From NCBI GenBank assembly GCA_964538455.1, contig CAZIDZ010000002.1, positions 124,001 to 188,000 on the forward strand: 64,000 bases of DNA, read 5' to 3'. The stretch comes from JAZDLX01 sp964538455. GTDB taxonomy: Bacteria > Electryoneota > Electryoneia > Electryoneales > Electryoneaceae. The translations under genes were made by a program, and so were the position numbers. The notes under the pieces were generated by a model. That model was not told where the DNA came from. It was given only the letters and a program-made list of their open reading frames with translations, and ran no database searches. This document shows, piece by piece, positions 44,261-53,319 of this stretch (positions are counted from its first letter, which is position 1; every line of letters begins with the position of its first letter).

Positions 44261-45190
44261 TCACATCCCTCGCACCGTGCCCTCACCTTCGAGGTGCGAA
44301 CCCAACGGCTCCACGTGTACGAGTACATCGGCCACGTAATGAATCTCCGCCAGAATGCGTTCTTTCACCTCGTGCGCCACGCGGTGTCCGTCGGCCACCG
44401 ACATCGCCGGGTCTACCTCGATGTCAAGGTCGACCCAGGTGTGCGGACCGTAACGCCGGGTGCGTACTCGGTGCGTGTTGTCCACCTCCGGCACCGACAT
44501 TGTAATCCGCTTTAATTCCCCGAGCAGGTCCGGGTCCTGCTCAGTGTCCACCAGGTCGTATATCGAACCTACGGCGATGCGAAGCCCCGTTCGTGCGATG
44601 AAGATTGTCACGACGAGGCTTGCCAGAGCGTCGAAACTGTCGGCCCCCGGCACCGCGAGCCCGAGCCCAAGTCCGATGAACACGGACACGGACGAGAACG
44701 CATCGCTGCGGTGATGCCACGCGTTGGACTCGATCACACGCGACCGGATTCGCTTGCCGATCCGCAGCGTCCAACGGAACAGCGTCTCCTTCGTCAGCAC
44801 AGCCACCGCGGCGATCACCATCCCTGCCGCGCCCACCTCCTGTCTGTGCCCGAAGACAAGCGACCGGATCGAGTTGATCGCGAAAAGCGTCGCCACGAGC
44901 ACGAGCAGTCCGCCGATCAGCAGGGACGCCACCGATTCGACACGCCCGTGGCCGTAAGGGTGATTCGCATCGATTGGCTTCCGCGCGACGCGAACGGCGA
45001 CCAGGGTGATCACGTCGCTGACGAGGTCGCCCATGGAATCCACCGAGTCCGCAAGCAGCGCCCTGCTGCCAAGCAGCATCCCGCCGGTCGCCTTGAGCAC
45101 GGCGAGTGCTACGTTGGCCAGGGCACCAGTGAGGGTCACCCGCTGCGCTGTCTGGCGATTCGATGACGCGCGTTTGCCGCTCTCGTTCAC
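44261..45190 (-). CDS. Cation diffusion facilitator family transporter
   Basis: 309 residues from GTG, after GAGGAGTG. Six predicted helices then a cytoplasmic domain. The metal site matches FieF/YiiP site A: helix 2 D51-x3-D55 in ADSVDSMGDLVSD and helix 5 H-x3-D in HHRSDAF (a DD-HD site). Zinc, iron or manganese efflux is therefore plausible. The last 90 residues are the C-terminal dimer domain with HVEP at the end. Adjacent to mazG, 16 bp away. Confidence 0.92.
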   Translation of the reverse strand: MNESGKRASSNRQTAQRVTLTGALANVALAVLKATGGMLLGSRALLADSVDSMGDLVSDVITLVAVRVARKPIDANHPYGHGRVESVASLLIGGLLVLVATLFAINSIRSLVFGHRQEVGAAGMVIAAVAVLTKETLFRWTLRIGKRIRSRVIESNAWHHRSDAFSSVSVFIGLGLGLAVPGADSFDALASLVVTIFIARTGLRIAVGSIYDLVDTEQDPDLLGELKRITMSVPEVDNTHRVRTRRYGPHTWVDLDIEVDPAMSVADGHRVAHEVKERILAEIHYVADVLVHVEPLGSHLEGEGTVRGM

Positions 45191-45430
45191 TCGCCACTCC
45201 TCACAACCGTTTCCGGTCGGGGAAAGCTACGGCGGGAACGGCCCGCAGCCAAGTGCAAGCTGGGCGAGGTTTCCCGAGAGAAGGGAAATTGTGCAGAAAC
45301 TGTTGCTCAGCCTCGCATCGAACGCGCAGCTCAACCTAGCAGCAATACGGACGTAGCAACGGCAAAGAGGATTAATAATCTATTGATAATAATAAGATAA
45401 CGAGAAGAGAGATCGTTTGAAGCGCGCGTT

Positions 45431-46186
45431 TTACTGACTGGGGTCGTTGGAGTGAAGTTCGACGTATCCGAGATCGAAGGAGATTGATGAGTCGCCGAGA
45501 TCTCCCGGGGAGAGACGATAGGGGTATTCAATAAAGCGAATTAGCCCGGTGTCGGGGGCATAGAATTCCTCTGCCAACAGGTAGTCATTCTGGTCGATCA
45601 GCCAATGCAGCCTGAATTGAAGGTAAAGGCAGCTGTCAAAATCGCCGTAGGTGGTGTGGACTGCCGTGTCGTTGTCCATGATAATCCAGTTGTAGAACCC
45701 CCAATTCGGATCATGGCCGTACACACTTGCGGGAAGAACGGAAAGACTATCGCCCACACGGAGTGGATTCAGAATGCGGATAATCACATAGGGCGATTGT
45801 TCTATTCCCCCGTAGCTGGCGAGGTAGGCGGGCGTTGTCCGGAAAAGGGTGTCTGTCGAAGTCTTGAACAAGTCCGAGATGTGGGTGAACTCCGGTGGGT
45901 TCTTCAGGTCCGGGGCGTAGGTTTTCATATCAAATAGTGTGTCCCCTCGCCACTGTATCGTATCGATGACGGAGACACGCGCGAGCTTGTTTGGATCGCC
46001 ATTGATCAGATAGATCCACTGGTTCTCCAGTTCGAGCGGAAAATAGCGGCCCGCATCGTACCACGGCGGTCGGTCGACGGCATCTCCACTCAAGAAGCAA
46101 TCGGCGCAACAGCCGGTGATCAGCAGTCCGGAGAGGATAAGAGGGAAAACGAGTCTCGAAAGGCGGTGGAAATCAGTGATTTTCAT
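45431..46186 (-). CDS. Lipoprotein with GCCxDC lipobox, paralogue A
   Basis: 251 residues from the ATG at 46186; lipoprotein signal LVFPLILSGLLITGC, then CADCF. Mature protein is beta-rich, with RYFPLELENQWIYLI near the start and LSPGDLGDSS near the end. It shares the GCC-x-DCF start, RYFPL...N.W motif, a mid-block (ILNPxRxGxxxSxxP-like) and YPYxLxPGDLGS with the lipoprotein at 49376-50113. I do not recognise the family. Both lie at the ends of a region that includes the scaffold gap. Role unknown, anchored in the envelope. Confidence 0.8.
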   Translation of the reverse strand: MKITDFHRLSRLVFPLILSGLLITGCCADCFLSGDAVDRPPWYDAGRYFPLELENQWIYLINGDPNKLARVSVIDTIQWRGDTLFDMKTYAPDLKNPPEFTHISDLFKTSTDTLFRTTPAYLASYGGIEQSPYVIIRILNPLRVGDSLSVLPASVYGHDPNWGFYNWIIMDNDTAVHTTYGDFDSCLYLQFRLHWLIDQNDYLLAEEFYAPDTGLIRFIEYPYRLSPGDLGDSSISFDLGYVELHSNDPSQ

Positions 46187-46426
46187 CTCAATGTCCGGGG
46201 CATTGGTGTTGCCGAGCAATATAAGACGATCGAAAACGATGGGGAGCATCGCGGCAACGGTTTGTTTTTCCGGGATGGAAAACATCGGAGCACATCGTCC
46301 GTACCGGAGCGTCGGGGTGGAATCGTAGTGCAGTCTCCCGAATGGCCCGGCCGTAGCACGCCGTGGTCTGGCAGCTTTTGTTCTATATTTCGTGAAAGGA
46401 GCGTGAACCGGGAGGAGTGCCACACG

Positions 46427-47245
46427 GTGCTGCTTGATCCGTCATTAGATTTGGAGCTTGCGAGACGTGTGGAGCGCGATGCCTCTGAAGTGTCGCAAGC
46501 CATGGTGCAGGCGCTGAAACGCAACCTGCCCCGGGAGAAACAGCCCCTTGCGATTGAGTTGGAGTCAGGCGGAAAGGTGATGCTCAACCCGGTCTCGCCG
46601 GGATGGAGCAAAGCGGTCGGTTGGGGATTGGATCGCGCCGTTGACGAAGCCGAGGTCGCACACGTAGAGGAGGTTTTTCGCCAGAGAGGGTACACTCCGG
46701 CCTGCTATGTCACTCCGGTTCATCATCCCACGTTGATGGAGTCCCTGCTCCGGCGAGGCTGGACCCGGGCGGCCGTGACAACCCTGCTGCAACGACCCCT
46801 GACGCACGAGGATCTCCACTGGATGCCGCCCTCGGGAATCACCCTTGATCCCCCAATGGATTTAAGACGATGGGCGGAGGGGATGTCTGCCTGTTTTCGT
46901 GACAGCGATGGGCCCCAAGGGGACAACCCGGAGCAACATCTCGGGTATGCCACAATGCCGGGTGTCCGCAATGACGTGTTGCGCGTGGATGGGGTCGAGG
47001 CTGGCTACTGCAATTTTCTCGCAACGCCAAGCGGACTGGCGAACATCATGACCGCCGGAGTACTCAAGCAGCATCGGGGGCACGGCTATCAACGGATAAT
47101 GATCCGTCACCGCTTTCGCATCGCGGTTGAAATGGATCTCGACCTGGCGGTGCTCATAGTCTGGGAGAAAGGGGCGAGCCGGCACAACGCCGAGGCCTGC
47201 GGAATGGTCCCCGCGTACGAGCGTTGGATCATGAAGCGTCAATAG
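46427..47245 (+). CDS. GNAT-like acetyltransferase
   Basis: 272 residues from GTG 46427, chosen for GGAGGAG nine bases upstream; GTG 46403 and the long open frame from 46166 are alternatives. The C-terminal GNAT core is visible: AGVLKQHRGHGYQRIMIRHRF (the Q-x-x-G-x-G/A coenzyme A loop), then ASRHNAEACGMVPAYERWIM. The N-terminal half (about 20-150) is a second, degenerate acetyltransferase-like unit, as in two-domain GNATs. Substrate unknown. Divergent from lipoprotein A. Confidence 0.7.
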   Translation: MLLDPSLDLELARRVERDASEVSQAMVQALKRNLPREKQPLAIELESGGKVMLNPVSPGWSKAVGWGLDRAVDEAEVAHVEEVFRQRGYTPACYVTPVHHPTLMESLLRRGWTRAAVTTLLQRPLTHEDLHWMPPSGITLDPPMDLRRWAEGMSACFRDSDGPQGDNPEQHLGYATMPGVRNDVLRVDGVEAGYCNFLATPSGLANIMTAGVLKQHRGHGYQRIMIRHRFRIAVEMDLDLAVLIVWEKGASRHNAEACGMVPAYERWIMKRQ

Positions 47246-47494
47246 GCTACACGATCGTGTGTTTGTGCGATCCCAAAGCTGCGCGGGGTCGCGAAAGAAA
47301 ACTCCTGCATCCGAAAGGACACAGGAGTTTGTTTCCTGTTTTCGCGGCGCGAGTGGCGTAGCACTACACGCAGCCCCCGGTGCCTGCGACGGCACTTTAG
47401 AACGATGCCCGTGTGACACGCGAAGCGCTCATGCCATCGCTATGACAGGGGCGCGAGTGATCATGCTTCAGCGTTCCCGAAGGGAACACTGCGC
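47246..47494. other. Intergenic region before the scaffold gap
   Basis: No gene seen. It contains the hairpin at 47299-47330 and, next to the gap, a small palindrome GTTCCC-GAA-GGGAAC (about 47473-47487). Confidence 0.5.
47299..47334 (+). terminator. Hairpin terminator after the GNAT gene
   Basis: AAACTCCTG (47299-47307) pairs with CAGGAGTTT (47322-47330), followed by GTTT. It lies 54 bases after the GNAT stop. Confidence 0.65.
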
Positions 47495-47594
47495 NNNNNN
47501 NNNNNNNNNNNNNNNNNNNNNNNNNNNNNNNNNNNNNNNNNNNNNNNNNNNNNNNNNNNNNNNNNNNNNNNNNNNNNNNNNNNNNNNNNNNNNN
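47495..47594. other. Assembly gap (100 N)
   Basis: Run of exactly 100 N, the usual placeholder for a gap of unknown length. It starts one base before the stop of the dehydrogenase gene, so that gene is complete, but any neighbour (for example proline dehydrogenase) would be missing. Confidence 0.99.
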
Positions 47595-47595
47595 C

Positions 47596-49146
47596 CTACC
47601 AGCGTTCGGCGACCGATTTCGCCTGCATGAACAGCAGCAGGTAGTCCTGGCCGCCGGCCTTGCTGTCGGTGCCGGACATGTTGAAGCCCCCGAACGGCTG
47701 CACGCCGACCAGCGCGCCGGTGATCTTCCGGTTGAAGTACAGGTTGCCGACGAACAGCTCCTTGCGCGCGCGTTCGAGGCGCTGACGGTCGTTGCTGATC
47801 AGGCCGCCGGTGAGGCCGTAGTCGGTGCCATTGAAAATCTTGATCGCGTTGTCGAAGTCCTTCGCCTTGATAATCGCGAGCACCGGGCCGAACACTTCCT
47901 CCTGGGCGATCCGGTCGTTCGGTTTGACCCTGCTGAACACGGTCGGCTCGAGGAAATTGCCGCCGTCCAATTTCTTCCCGCCGATCTCGAGCTTGTTGCC
48001 GTCCTTCTTGGCGAATTTGATGTATTCGACCATTTTCGCCAGGGCCGCCTCGTCGATCACCGCGCCCAGGTTCGGGTTTGTCTCCGGGTGCCCGACACGC
48101 AACTTCTTCACCCGTTCGACGACTTTTTTCACCAGCCTGTCGTACACCGGGGCAGTGACAATCAGACGGCTGCACGCGGAACATTTCTGACCCTGAAAAC
48201 CGTAGGCGCCGATCACAGCCTGGTCCGCGGCGTAGTTGAGGTCGGCCGTCTCATCGACGATCAGCGCGTCCTTGCCGCCCATCTCCAGGATCGTCCGCTT
48301 GATCCACTTTTGTCCGCGCTGGGTTTTCGCCGCGAGCTCGTGGATATGCAGACCGACCTCCTTGGAGCCGGTGAACGCGATCATCCGCGTCAGCGGGTGC
48401 CCCACGAGCGTGTCGCCGACTTCGCCGCCGGAACCGGGGACGAAGTTAATCGCCTTTTTCGGCAATCCCGCCTCGAGCAGAAGGTCGACGAATTTTGCTG
48501 CGATCACCGGCGCCGTGGAGGCCGGCTTGAGTACAACGGTGTTTCCGGTGACGAGCGCCGCAACGGTCATCCCTGACATGATTGCGAGCGGAAAATTCCA
48601 CGGCGGGATCACCACGACGACGCCGATCGGCACGTAATAGAGGTTGTTGTCCTCTCCGGGGAAGGGCTCCACCCGCTGCGTGCCGCCGAGGCGCATCATC
48701 TCGCGCGCGTAGAACTCGAGGAAATCGATCGCCTCCGCGGTGTCCGCGTCCGCCTCCACCCAGTTCTTCGACTCCTCGTAAACCATCGTGGCGGAGAACT
48801 CGTGTTTGCGCTGGCGCAGCAGGTGGGCCGTCTTCATCAGCACCCGGGCGCGGGCCTTGTAATCCCACCACTGGTACTCCTCGGTGAAGAATTTATGCGC
48901 CGCCCGGACGGCCCTGTCGGCGATCTCACGGTTGGCCTTGCCCACTGTGCCGACCACCGCCTTCGGATTCGCTGGGTCCTGCGAGGAGATTTTTTTCGCG
49001 GTCTTCAGCCGCCGCCCGTCGACGAGCAGATCCCAGTGCTTGCCGAACAGCCTTTTTACCTTGGCCAGCGCCTGCTCGAAGGCCTTGCGGTTGGCGGGAT
49101 CGGAAAAATCGGTCAGCGGTTCGTTCTTGAATGGAATCACGGACAT
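47596..49146 (-). CDS. pruA: L-glutamate gamma-semialdehyde dehydrogenase
   Basis: 516 residues from the ATG at 49146, the usual length of monofunctional RocA/PruA enzymes. Motifs: VVIPPWNFPLAI, TGSKEVGLHI, LEMGGKDALIVDETAD (general base Glu) and GFQGQKCSACSRLIV (catalytic Cys), PFGGFNMSGTDSKAGG near the end. It oxidises glutamate semialdehyde (from proline) to glutamate with NAD+. A proline dehydrogenase is not next to it; the downstream side is lost in the gap. No rare features. Confidence 0.95.
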   Translation of the reverse strand: MSVIPFKNEPLTDFSDPANRKAFEQALAKVKRLFGKHWDLLVDGRRLKTAKKISSQDPANPKAVVGTVGKANREIADRAVRAAHKFFTEEYQWWDYKARARVLMKTAHLLRQRKHEFSATMVYEESKNWVEADADTAEAIDFLEFYAREMMRLGGTQRVEPFPGEDNNLYYVPIGVVVVIPPWNFPLAIMSGMTVAALVTGNTVVLKPASTAPVIAAKFVDLLLEAGLPKKAINFVPGSGGEVGDTLVGHPLTRMIAFTGSKEVGLHIHELAAKTQRGQKWIKRTILEMGGKDALIVDETADLNYAADQAVIGAYGFQGQKCSACSRLIVTAPVYDRLVKKVVERVKKLRVGHPETNPNLGAVIDEAALAKMVEYIKFAKKDGNKLEIGGKKLDGGNFLEPTVFSRVKPNDRIAQEEVFGPVLAIIKAKDFDNAIKIFNGTDYGLTGGLISNDRQRLERARKELFVGNLYFNRKITGALVGVQPFGGFNMSGTDSKAGGQDYLLLFMQAKSVAERW

Positions 49147-49375
49147 GAGTCGCTCCTTTCGTTGCGACTTGGAATCGATGACAAACGCGGAGGCCGCACT
49201 CCGGTAAAAGGACGGGCCGGCGGATCGCCGAACCACGCCGCCGGGACGCCCCAACGCGGTTTTTCGACGCGGAATCCGAAAACTTTCCGCTCAGGAGTGG
49301 CAAATATAGAGGGGGGAGCGGGGAGGGGCAAACCGGATCGAGACGATCCCCGCACGAAACTGCATAGTGAGCCTG

Positions 49376-50113
49376 TTATTCCACGTTCAACCCGAAGAGC
49401 GTGTAGTCGTATTCGATTGAACCGAGGTCGCCCGGGACAAGCCCGTAAGGATAATCGGTCAGGCCCACAGGCCCGACGTCGGGTGCGAAATAGGTGGTCT
49501 GGATTGGAATCCGATCCTTGCCGACCGGTTCATATTCGAAATTGATCACCAGGCAATCCGAGAAATCTCCTTTAGCCGTGTGCACATTATCAATTGTCTC
49601 CCCGACCACCATATAGTTGCGTCCGAAACCCAATGAGGGCGATTCAACCTCGGCTCCCTTGCGGTTGGGATTCAGAATCATGACCGGTATCCAGCTCGAC
49701 ACCGTCAGGTTGCGCCTGCTCTCTTCGTAGAGATAGTTCGCGCTCAGCAGGGTATCGTTCCCGAACCGATAGAGGTAACGAAGCACGTGAGGGGATGAAC
49801 CCGCGGAACGTCCGTCGTAAACGTCGACGAAAGCACAGGGAAGCCCATTCCAGCTGATCGTGTCGTAAACCACGTACTCGAAGGTGAGCCTGTTCTCTCC
49901 AACATGAAATTCAAAACTCCAGGAATTGCCGGCGTCCAACGGGAAGTAGCGGGAGCCGTCGAATGAGTAGTGGCGATCTTCGCTGAAGGGAGAGTCGATA
50001 AAGCAGTCTTTACAGCAACCGGCGAACAGGATCGCCGAGGCAAGAACTCCGATCATCAGCAACAGCGCTGGATTTCGAAAGGCGGCGGGGAGCCGGTTGA
50101 GGTGTGGTATCAT
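49376..50113 (-). CDS. Lipoprotein with GCCxDC lipobox, paralogue B
   Basis: 245 residues. Signal with lipobox FAGC (LMIGVLASAILFAGC, then CKDCF). The body is beta-rich; RYFPLDAGNSW and YPYGLVPGDLGS match the lipoprotein at 45431-46186, so the two are paralogues. Its neighbours are the dehydrogenase (downstream) and the antiporter. A second start (MIGVLAS) inside the signal is possible. No known family recognised. Confidence 0.8.
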   Translation of the reverse strand: MIPHLNRLPAAFRNPALLLMIGVLASAILFAGCCKDCFIDSPFSEDRHYSFDGSRYFPLDAGNSWSFEFHVGENRLTFEYVVYDTISWNGLPCAFVDVYDGRSAGSSPHVLRYLYRFGNDTLLSANYLYEESRRNLTVSSWIPVMILNPNRKGAEVESPSLGFGRNYMVVGETIDNVHTAKGDFSDCLVINFEYEPVGKDRIPIQTTYFAPDVGPVGLTDYPYGLVPGDLGSIEYDYTLFGLNVE

Positions 50114-50283
50114 CGAATCAGCCGTTCTGCGTTCATCCGGGTGCCTTATCCCTTCTCGATGAAGAAATACAAAGGTAATACTTCACGATGCGGGCCGGTG
50201 GCTTCTGCGTCTCGCCGAGAAGGGATATCTCGGGCGTGGTGCCGCTCTCGGTGGAAGGCGGAGGAACGCATCCCGCATGCCCG

Positions 50284-52131
50284 TCAGCGCCGCGTTCTCT
50301 TCGCCGGTTTGCGTTTTCGCTTGGGCGCGCTTGTCTCCAGTGGGAGGCTCAATGTCAGCACTTTGTCCTGGGGATGCATCATCGGAGGGTCTTCGCAGGG
50401 AACAGGCAGCACCATCAGGTTTTCGCGGAGAATGAACAGGGGTACGTTCTCCGGGTACTTCGCGCGGAATTCATCGAGCGGCGTCTCCTCCTCGATTTCG
50501 ACGACGCTCAACGCGTCCCGCGAGCGGAGCATGGATTCGAGTACGTAGAAGGACAGTTCCTTGTCGAACAGGAAGCGGCCACGGAGATCGAGCGGTAGCG
50601 ATTCGCTGAGCACCGTGGGCATGCCCCGCTGCCGGGTGGGCTGCAGTTGATACACTTCCCGCATACCGAGTCGTTCTCCGAACCGTGTGGCGGACAGCGT
50701 GTTCACCTCGTCGTTCGCTGTGATTGCCACGGCGCGGCCGATACCGTTCAGATCCATCTCCTCAAGCAGCGTTTCCGAGAGAACATTGGCGTGACGGGCG
50801 GGCAGGTCAGCGTTTCGCGCGCGCAAGATATTCTCCCGGTTGCTGTCGAGCATCAGTACTTGTCCACCGAGTTTGGCCAATTTCACAGCCAGCTTCCTCG
50901 CCCAATCGTGTGCGCCGATGAAGAGCACGCCGTGGGGGGAAGGTTGCTGAATCCCGAGCAGGGACGCGACAGGCCGCACGGTCACGCCGTAAATCACGAC
51001 GGTCGCAACGATGACCAGAAAGGTGATTGGCATCAACTGTTGCGCTTCCGGAGCGCCCTCGCGAACCAATGCCAGTGCGAAGATGGAGGACACCGCGGCG
51101 GCGACAATTCCGCGTGGGGCCATCCACGCGATGAACAGCCGCTCCCGCCAGTTGAGCCGCGTGCCGAGAGTGCTCAACAGCACCGCCACCGGTCGCACGA
51201 TGAACATCAAAGAGGCGACAAACAGCAGCTCCTCTACGCCGAAACCCCTCAATTCCGCTGGACTGATCCGCGCCGCCAGCAGGATGAATAGCGTGCTGAT
51301 CAGCAGCAGCCGCAGGGTCTCCTTGAATTCGATGATGTGCTTGATCGGAACCTTGCTCTGGTTGCGGACCAGAACGCCCATCAGCGTGGCGGCAACCAGT
51401 CCCGATTCCTTCTGGAAAATGTCCGCGGCGACGAATGCCCCGACCACAAGCGCCAGGCTGACCGCATTGGTCAGGAAATCGGGGAGCAGTCCACGGCGGG
51501 AGAGCTGCACCAGCAGTAGCGCCCCCATTGCACCGAAGAATATGCCGTAGATGAACACCTTGGCGATTCCGCTCAGCGAGTGGACGAGGTCTCCGCCGCC
51601 CTCTGCTGTGAAAAACTGCTGATAGACGAGAACCGCGAGTACGGCGCCGAGGGGATCGATCAGGATGCCTTCCCACTTCAGCGAATTGTTCACCTCCGGC
51701 GCGACCCGGACATAACTGAGCATCGGTCCGACGACAGTAGGTCCGGTGACGGTCAGGATCGCTCCAAGCAGCAGGGCGAGATGGGTGTCCATTCCGAGCA
51801 GTTCAACGGCGAGGTAAGCGCTGAGCAACAGGGTGATCGGAGCGCCAATAGCGATCAGGCGGAACACCGCCGATCCCGTTTTCCGCAGCTCTTTGAGACG
51901 CAGGCTGAGTCCGCCCTCGTAGAGAATCACGCCTACAGAGATCGAGACGATGGGGAACAGCAGGTCGCCGAGCAGTGCGTCCGGATCGAGCAAGCCGGTC
52001 GCCGGGCCGAGCAGCAGCCCCATCGCCAGCAACAGCACGATCGAAGGGAGATTCGCCCGCCAGGCGATCCATTGGGCCGCCATGCCGAGCACGAGAACAG
52101 CGGAGATCAGAACCAGAACGTGTTCGAGCAT
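50284..52131 (-). CDS. CPA-family cation:proton antiporter with TrkA-N domain
   Basis: 615 residues from the ATG at 52131 (an in-frame start at 52161 is less likely). About 12 membrane helices in residues 1-400 (LLLAMGLLLGPATG, GVILYEGGLSLRL, VTGPTVVGPML, the last matching the TGPT of sodium/proton exchangers), then a RCK/TrkA-N nucleotide-binding domain (about 405-530; VLFIGAHDWARKLAVKLAKLGG). The nucleotide domain may gate transport by NAD(H) state or redox. The cation (sodium or potassium) is not determined. Confidence 0.9.
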   Translation of the reverse strand: MLEHVLVLISAVLVLGMAAQWIAWRANLPSIVLLLAMGLLLGPATGLLDPDALLGDLLFPIVSISVGVILYEGGLSLRLKELRKTGSAVFRLIAIGAPITLLLSAYLAVELLGMDTHLALLLGAILTVTGPTVVGPMLSYVRVAPEVNNSLKWEGILIDPLGAVLAVLVYQQFFTAEGGGDLVHSLSGIAKVFIYGIFFGAMGALLLVQLSRRGLLPDFLTNAVSLALVVGAFVAADIFQKESGLVAATLMGVLVRNQSKVPIKHIIEFKETLRLLLISTLFILLAARISPAELRGFGVEELLFVASLMFIVRPVAVLLSTLGTRLNWRERLFIAWMAPRGIVAAAVSSIFALALVREGAPEAQQLMPITFLVIVATVVIYGVTVRPVASLLGIQQPSPHGVLFIGAHDWARKLAVKLAKLGGQVLMLDSNRENILRARNADLPARHANVLSETLLEEMDLNGIGRAVAITANDEVNTLSATRFGERLGMREVYQLQPTRQRGMPTVLSESLPLDLRGRFLFDKELSFYVLESMLRSRDALSVVEIEEETPLDEFRAKYPENVPLFILRENLMVLPVPCEDPPMMHPQDKVLTLSLPLETSAPKRKRKPAKRTRR

Positions 52132-52226
52132 TTCTGCTCCCCGTGGACGAGGGTGCATCAATGTAAGCAGGAGTCCGCGCGGATTTCACGCGTCCGGGGC
52201 AGTCTGCAAGGAAAGTGCGAAAGGGG

Positions 52227-53096
52227 TTATCGTTTCTCCAGAAGCCGCTGGTAGAAGGCCGCGTGCTCCGGGTTGGGGTCCGTGCTCGCCAGTTTCGCAA
52301 TCGCGTTGTATTCCCCGTACTCGCCAAGCGCAGAAGCGTAATTGTAGTAGTTCAGGTCGAAAAACCGTTGCAGCTTGTCCGTATCGATCCGGTCGAATAG
52401 CCGCGTCGCGTAGAGCAGATACTGGCGCGCCTCTTTCCGGTCGCGTTCCGTGTAGAACAACCACTCGCCGGTGTAGTAGAGAAAATTGAGATAGCGTGAG
52501 GTCTCGTTCTCCGGCGCGAGAACGTCCGCGGTCCACTCTTCCCGCTTGTCCCAACCGAGGAAGTAGCGGCTGGAGAAACGAGCCTGCTTGCAGATGCGCC
52601 GAGCGGTCTCATAATAGGGAGTGCCGCCGAATTTCTTGATCTTGTCGAACTCGTATCCCAGCGCCATGAACGCGTAATAATCCAGGATGCTGCGGAAGGA
52701 ATCGAAGGTTTCTGCGTACGTCAGGTGCGCGCCGGGCTCGAGGACGAATTCCCAGCGACGGTCGTTGTAGACCATGTTCGACCGGTTGGAAACGATGATC
52801 TGCGCCTTGTACCGGTCTTCGAAACTGACCGCCACCGCCTCGTTGAAATAAATCTCGACGTCCAGCTCGAACTCGTAGTCGTAGTCATCCGGAGCCCAAT
52901 CACGGTCGTTGAAGTAGGTTTCGATAACCTTGTCGATCCCACGCAGCTTGTTCTGGTTCTCCTGCGGGAGCTTCTGCAGGTTGACCTTCACGTTGGCGTG
53001 GAGCACTTGGGCGGAGGCCGGTCGGACCGCCAGCAGAATCACCAGCAGCGGCAGCGCGTACAACGGCAGATAGGAGAGAGTGCGTATTCGTTTCAT
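52227..53096 (-). CDS. PorD-like (DUF4835) T9SS-associated protein
   Basis: 289 residues from the ATG at 53096 with signal peptide YLPLYALPLLVILLAVRPASA/Q. The pattern NVKVNLQKL, YFNDRDWAPDD, IIVSNRSNMVYND, TFDSFRSILDYYAFMALGYEFD, GGTPYYETARRICKQA and WTADVLAP follows the DUF4835 family, whose Bacteroidetes members are called PorD and are needed for type IX secretion. Two T9SS substrates in the window agree with a functional system. Other T9SS core genes are not present here, so involvement is inferred from the family. Confidence 0.75.
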   Translation of the reverse strand: MKRIRTLSYLPLYALPLLVILLAVRPASAQVLHANVKVNLQKLPQENQNKLRGIDKVIETYFNDRDWAPDDYDYEFELDVEIYFNEAVAVSFEDRYKAQIIVSNRSNMVYNDRRWEFVLEPGAHLTYAETFDSFRSILDYYAFMALGYEFDKIKKFGGTPYYETARRICKQARFSSRYFLGWDKREEWTADVLAPENETSRYLNFLYYTGEWLFYTERDRKEARQYLLYATRLFDRIDTDKLQRFFDLNYYNYASALGEYGEYNAIAKLASTDPNPEHAAFYQRLLEKR

Positions 53097-53319
53097 CGGG
53101 ATCAATATAAAACGCAAACTGGACGGTTTCCCTGTGGACCTGCCAATGTGGGGGCCGCCAATTGTGTGTTTCACCTACCTTATTTTTCCTTGCGAATCGG
53201 CATCCTCCACCATGAGGCAGGTGGGTTTTCCAGCGTGACACCGCAGACCGCGCCGTCGTACGTTCCAGAGTCGATATTTTTCGTGATGATATTCAGTTCG
53301 CAAGGGTAGGATTATCCGC

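Noticed and set aside
46166..46426. Extended N-terminus of the GNAT-like protein
   Set aside because: The extra 87 codons overlap the lipoprotein start region on the other strand, are not conserved-looking, and lack a ribosome site.
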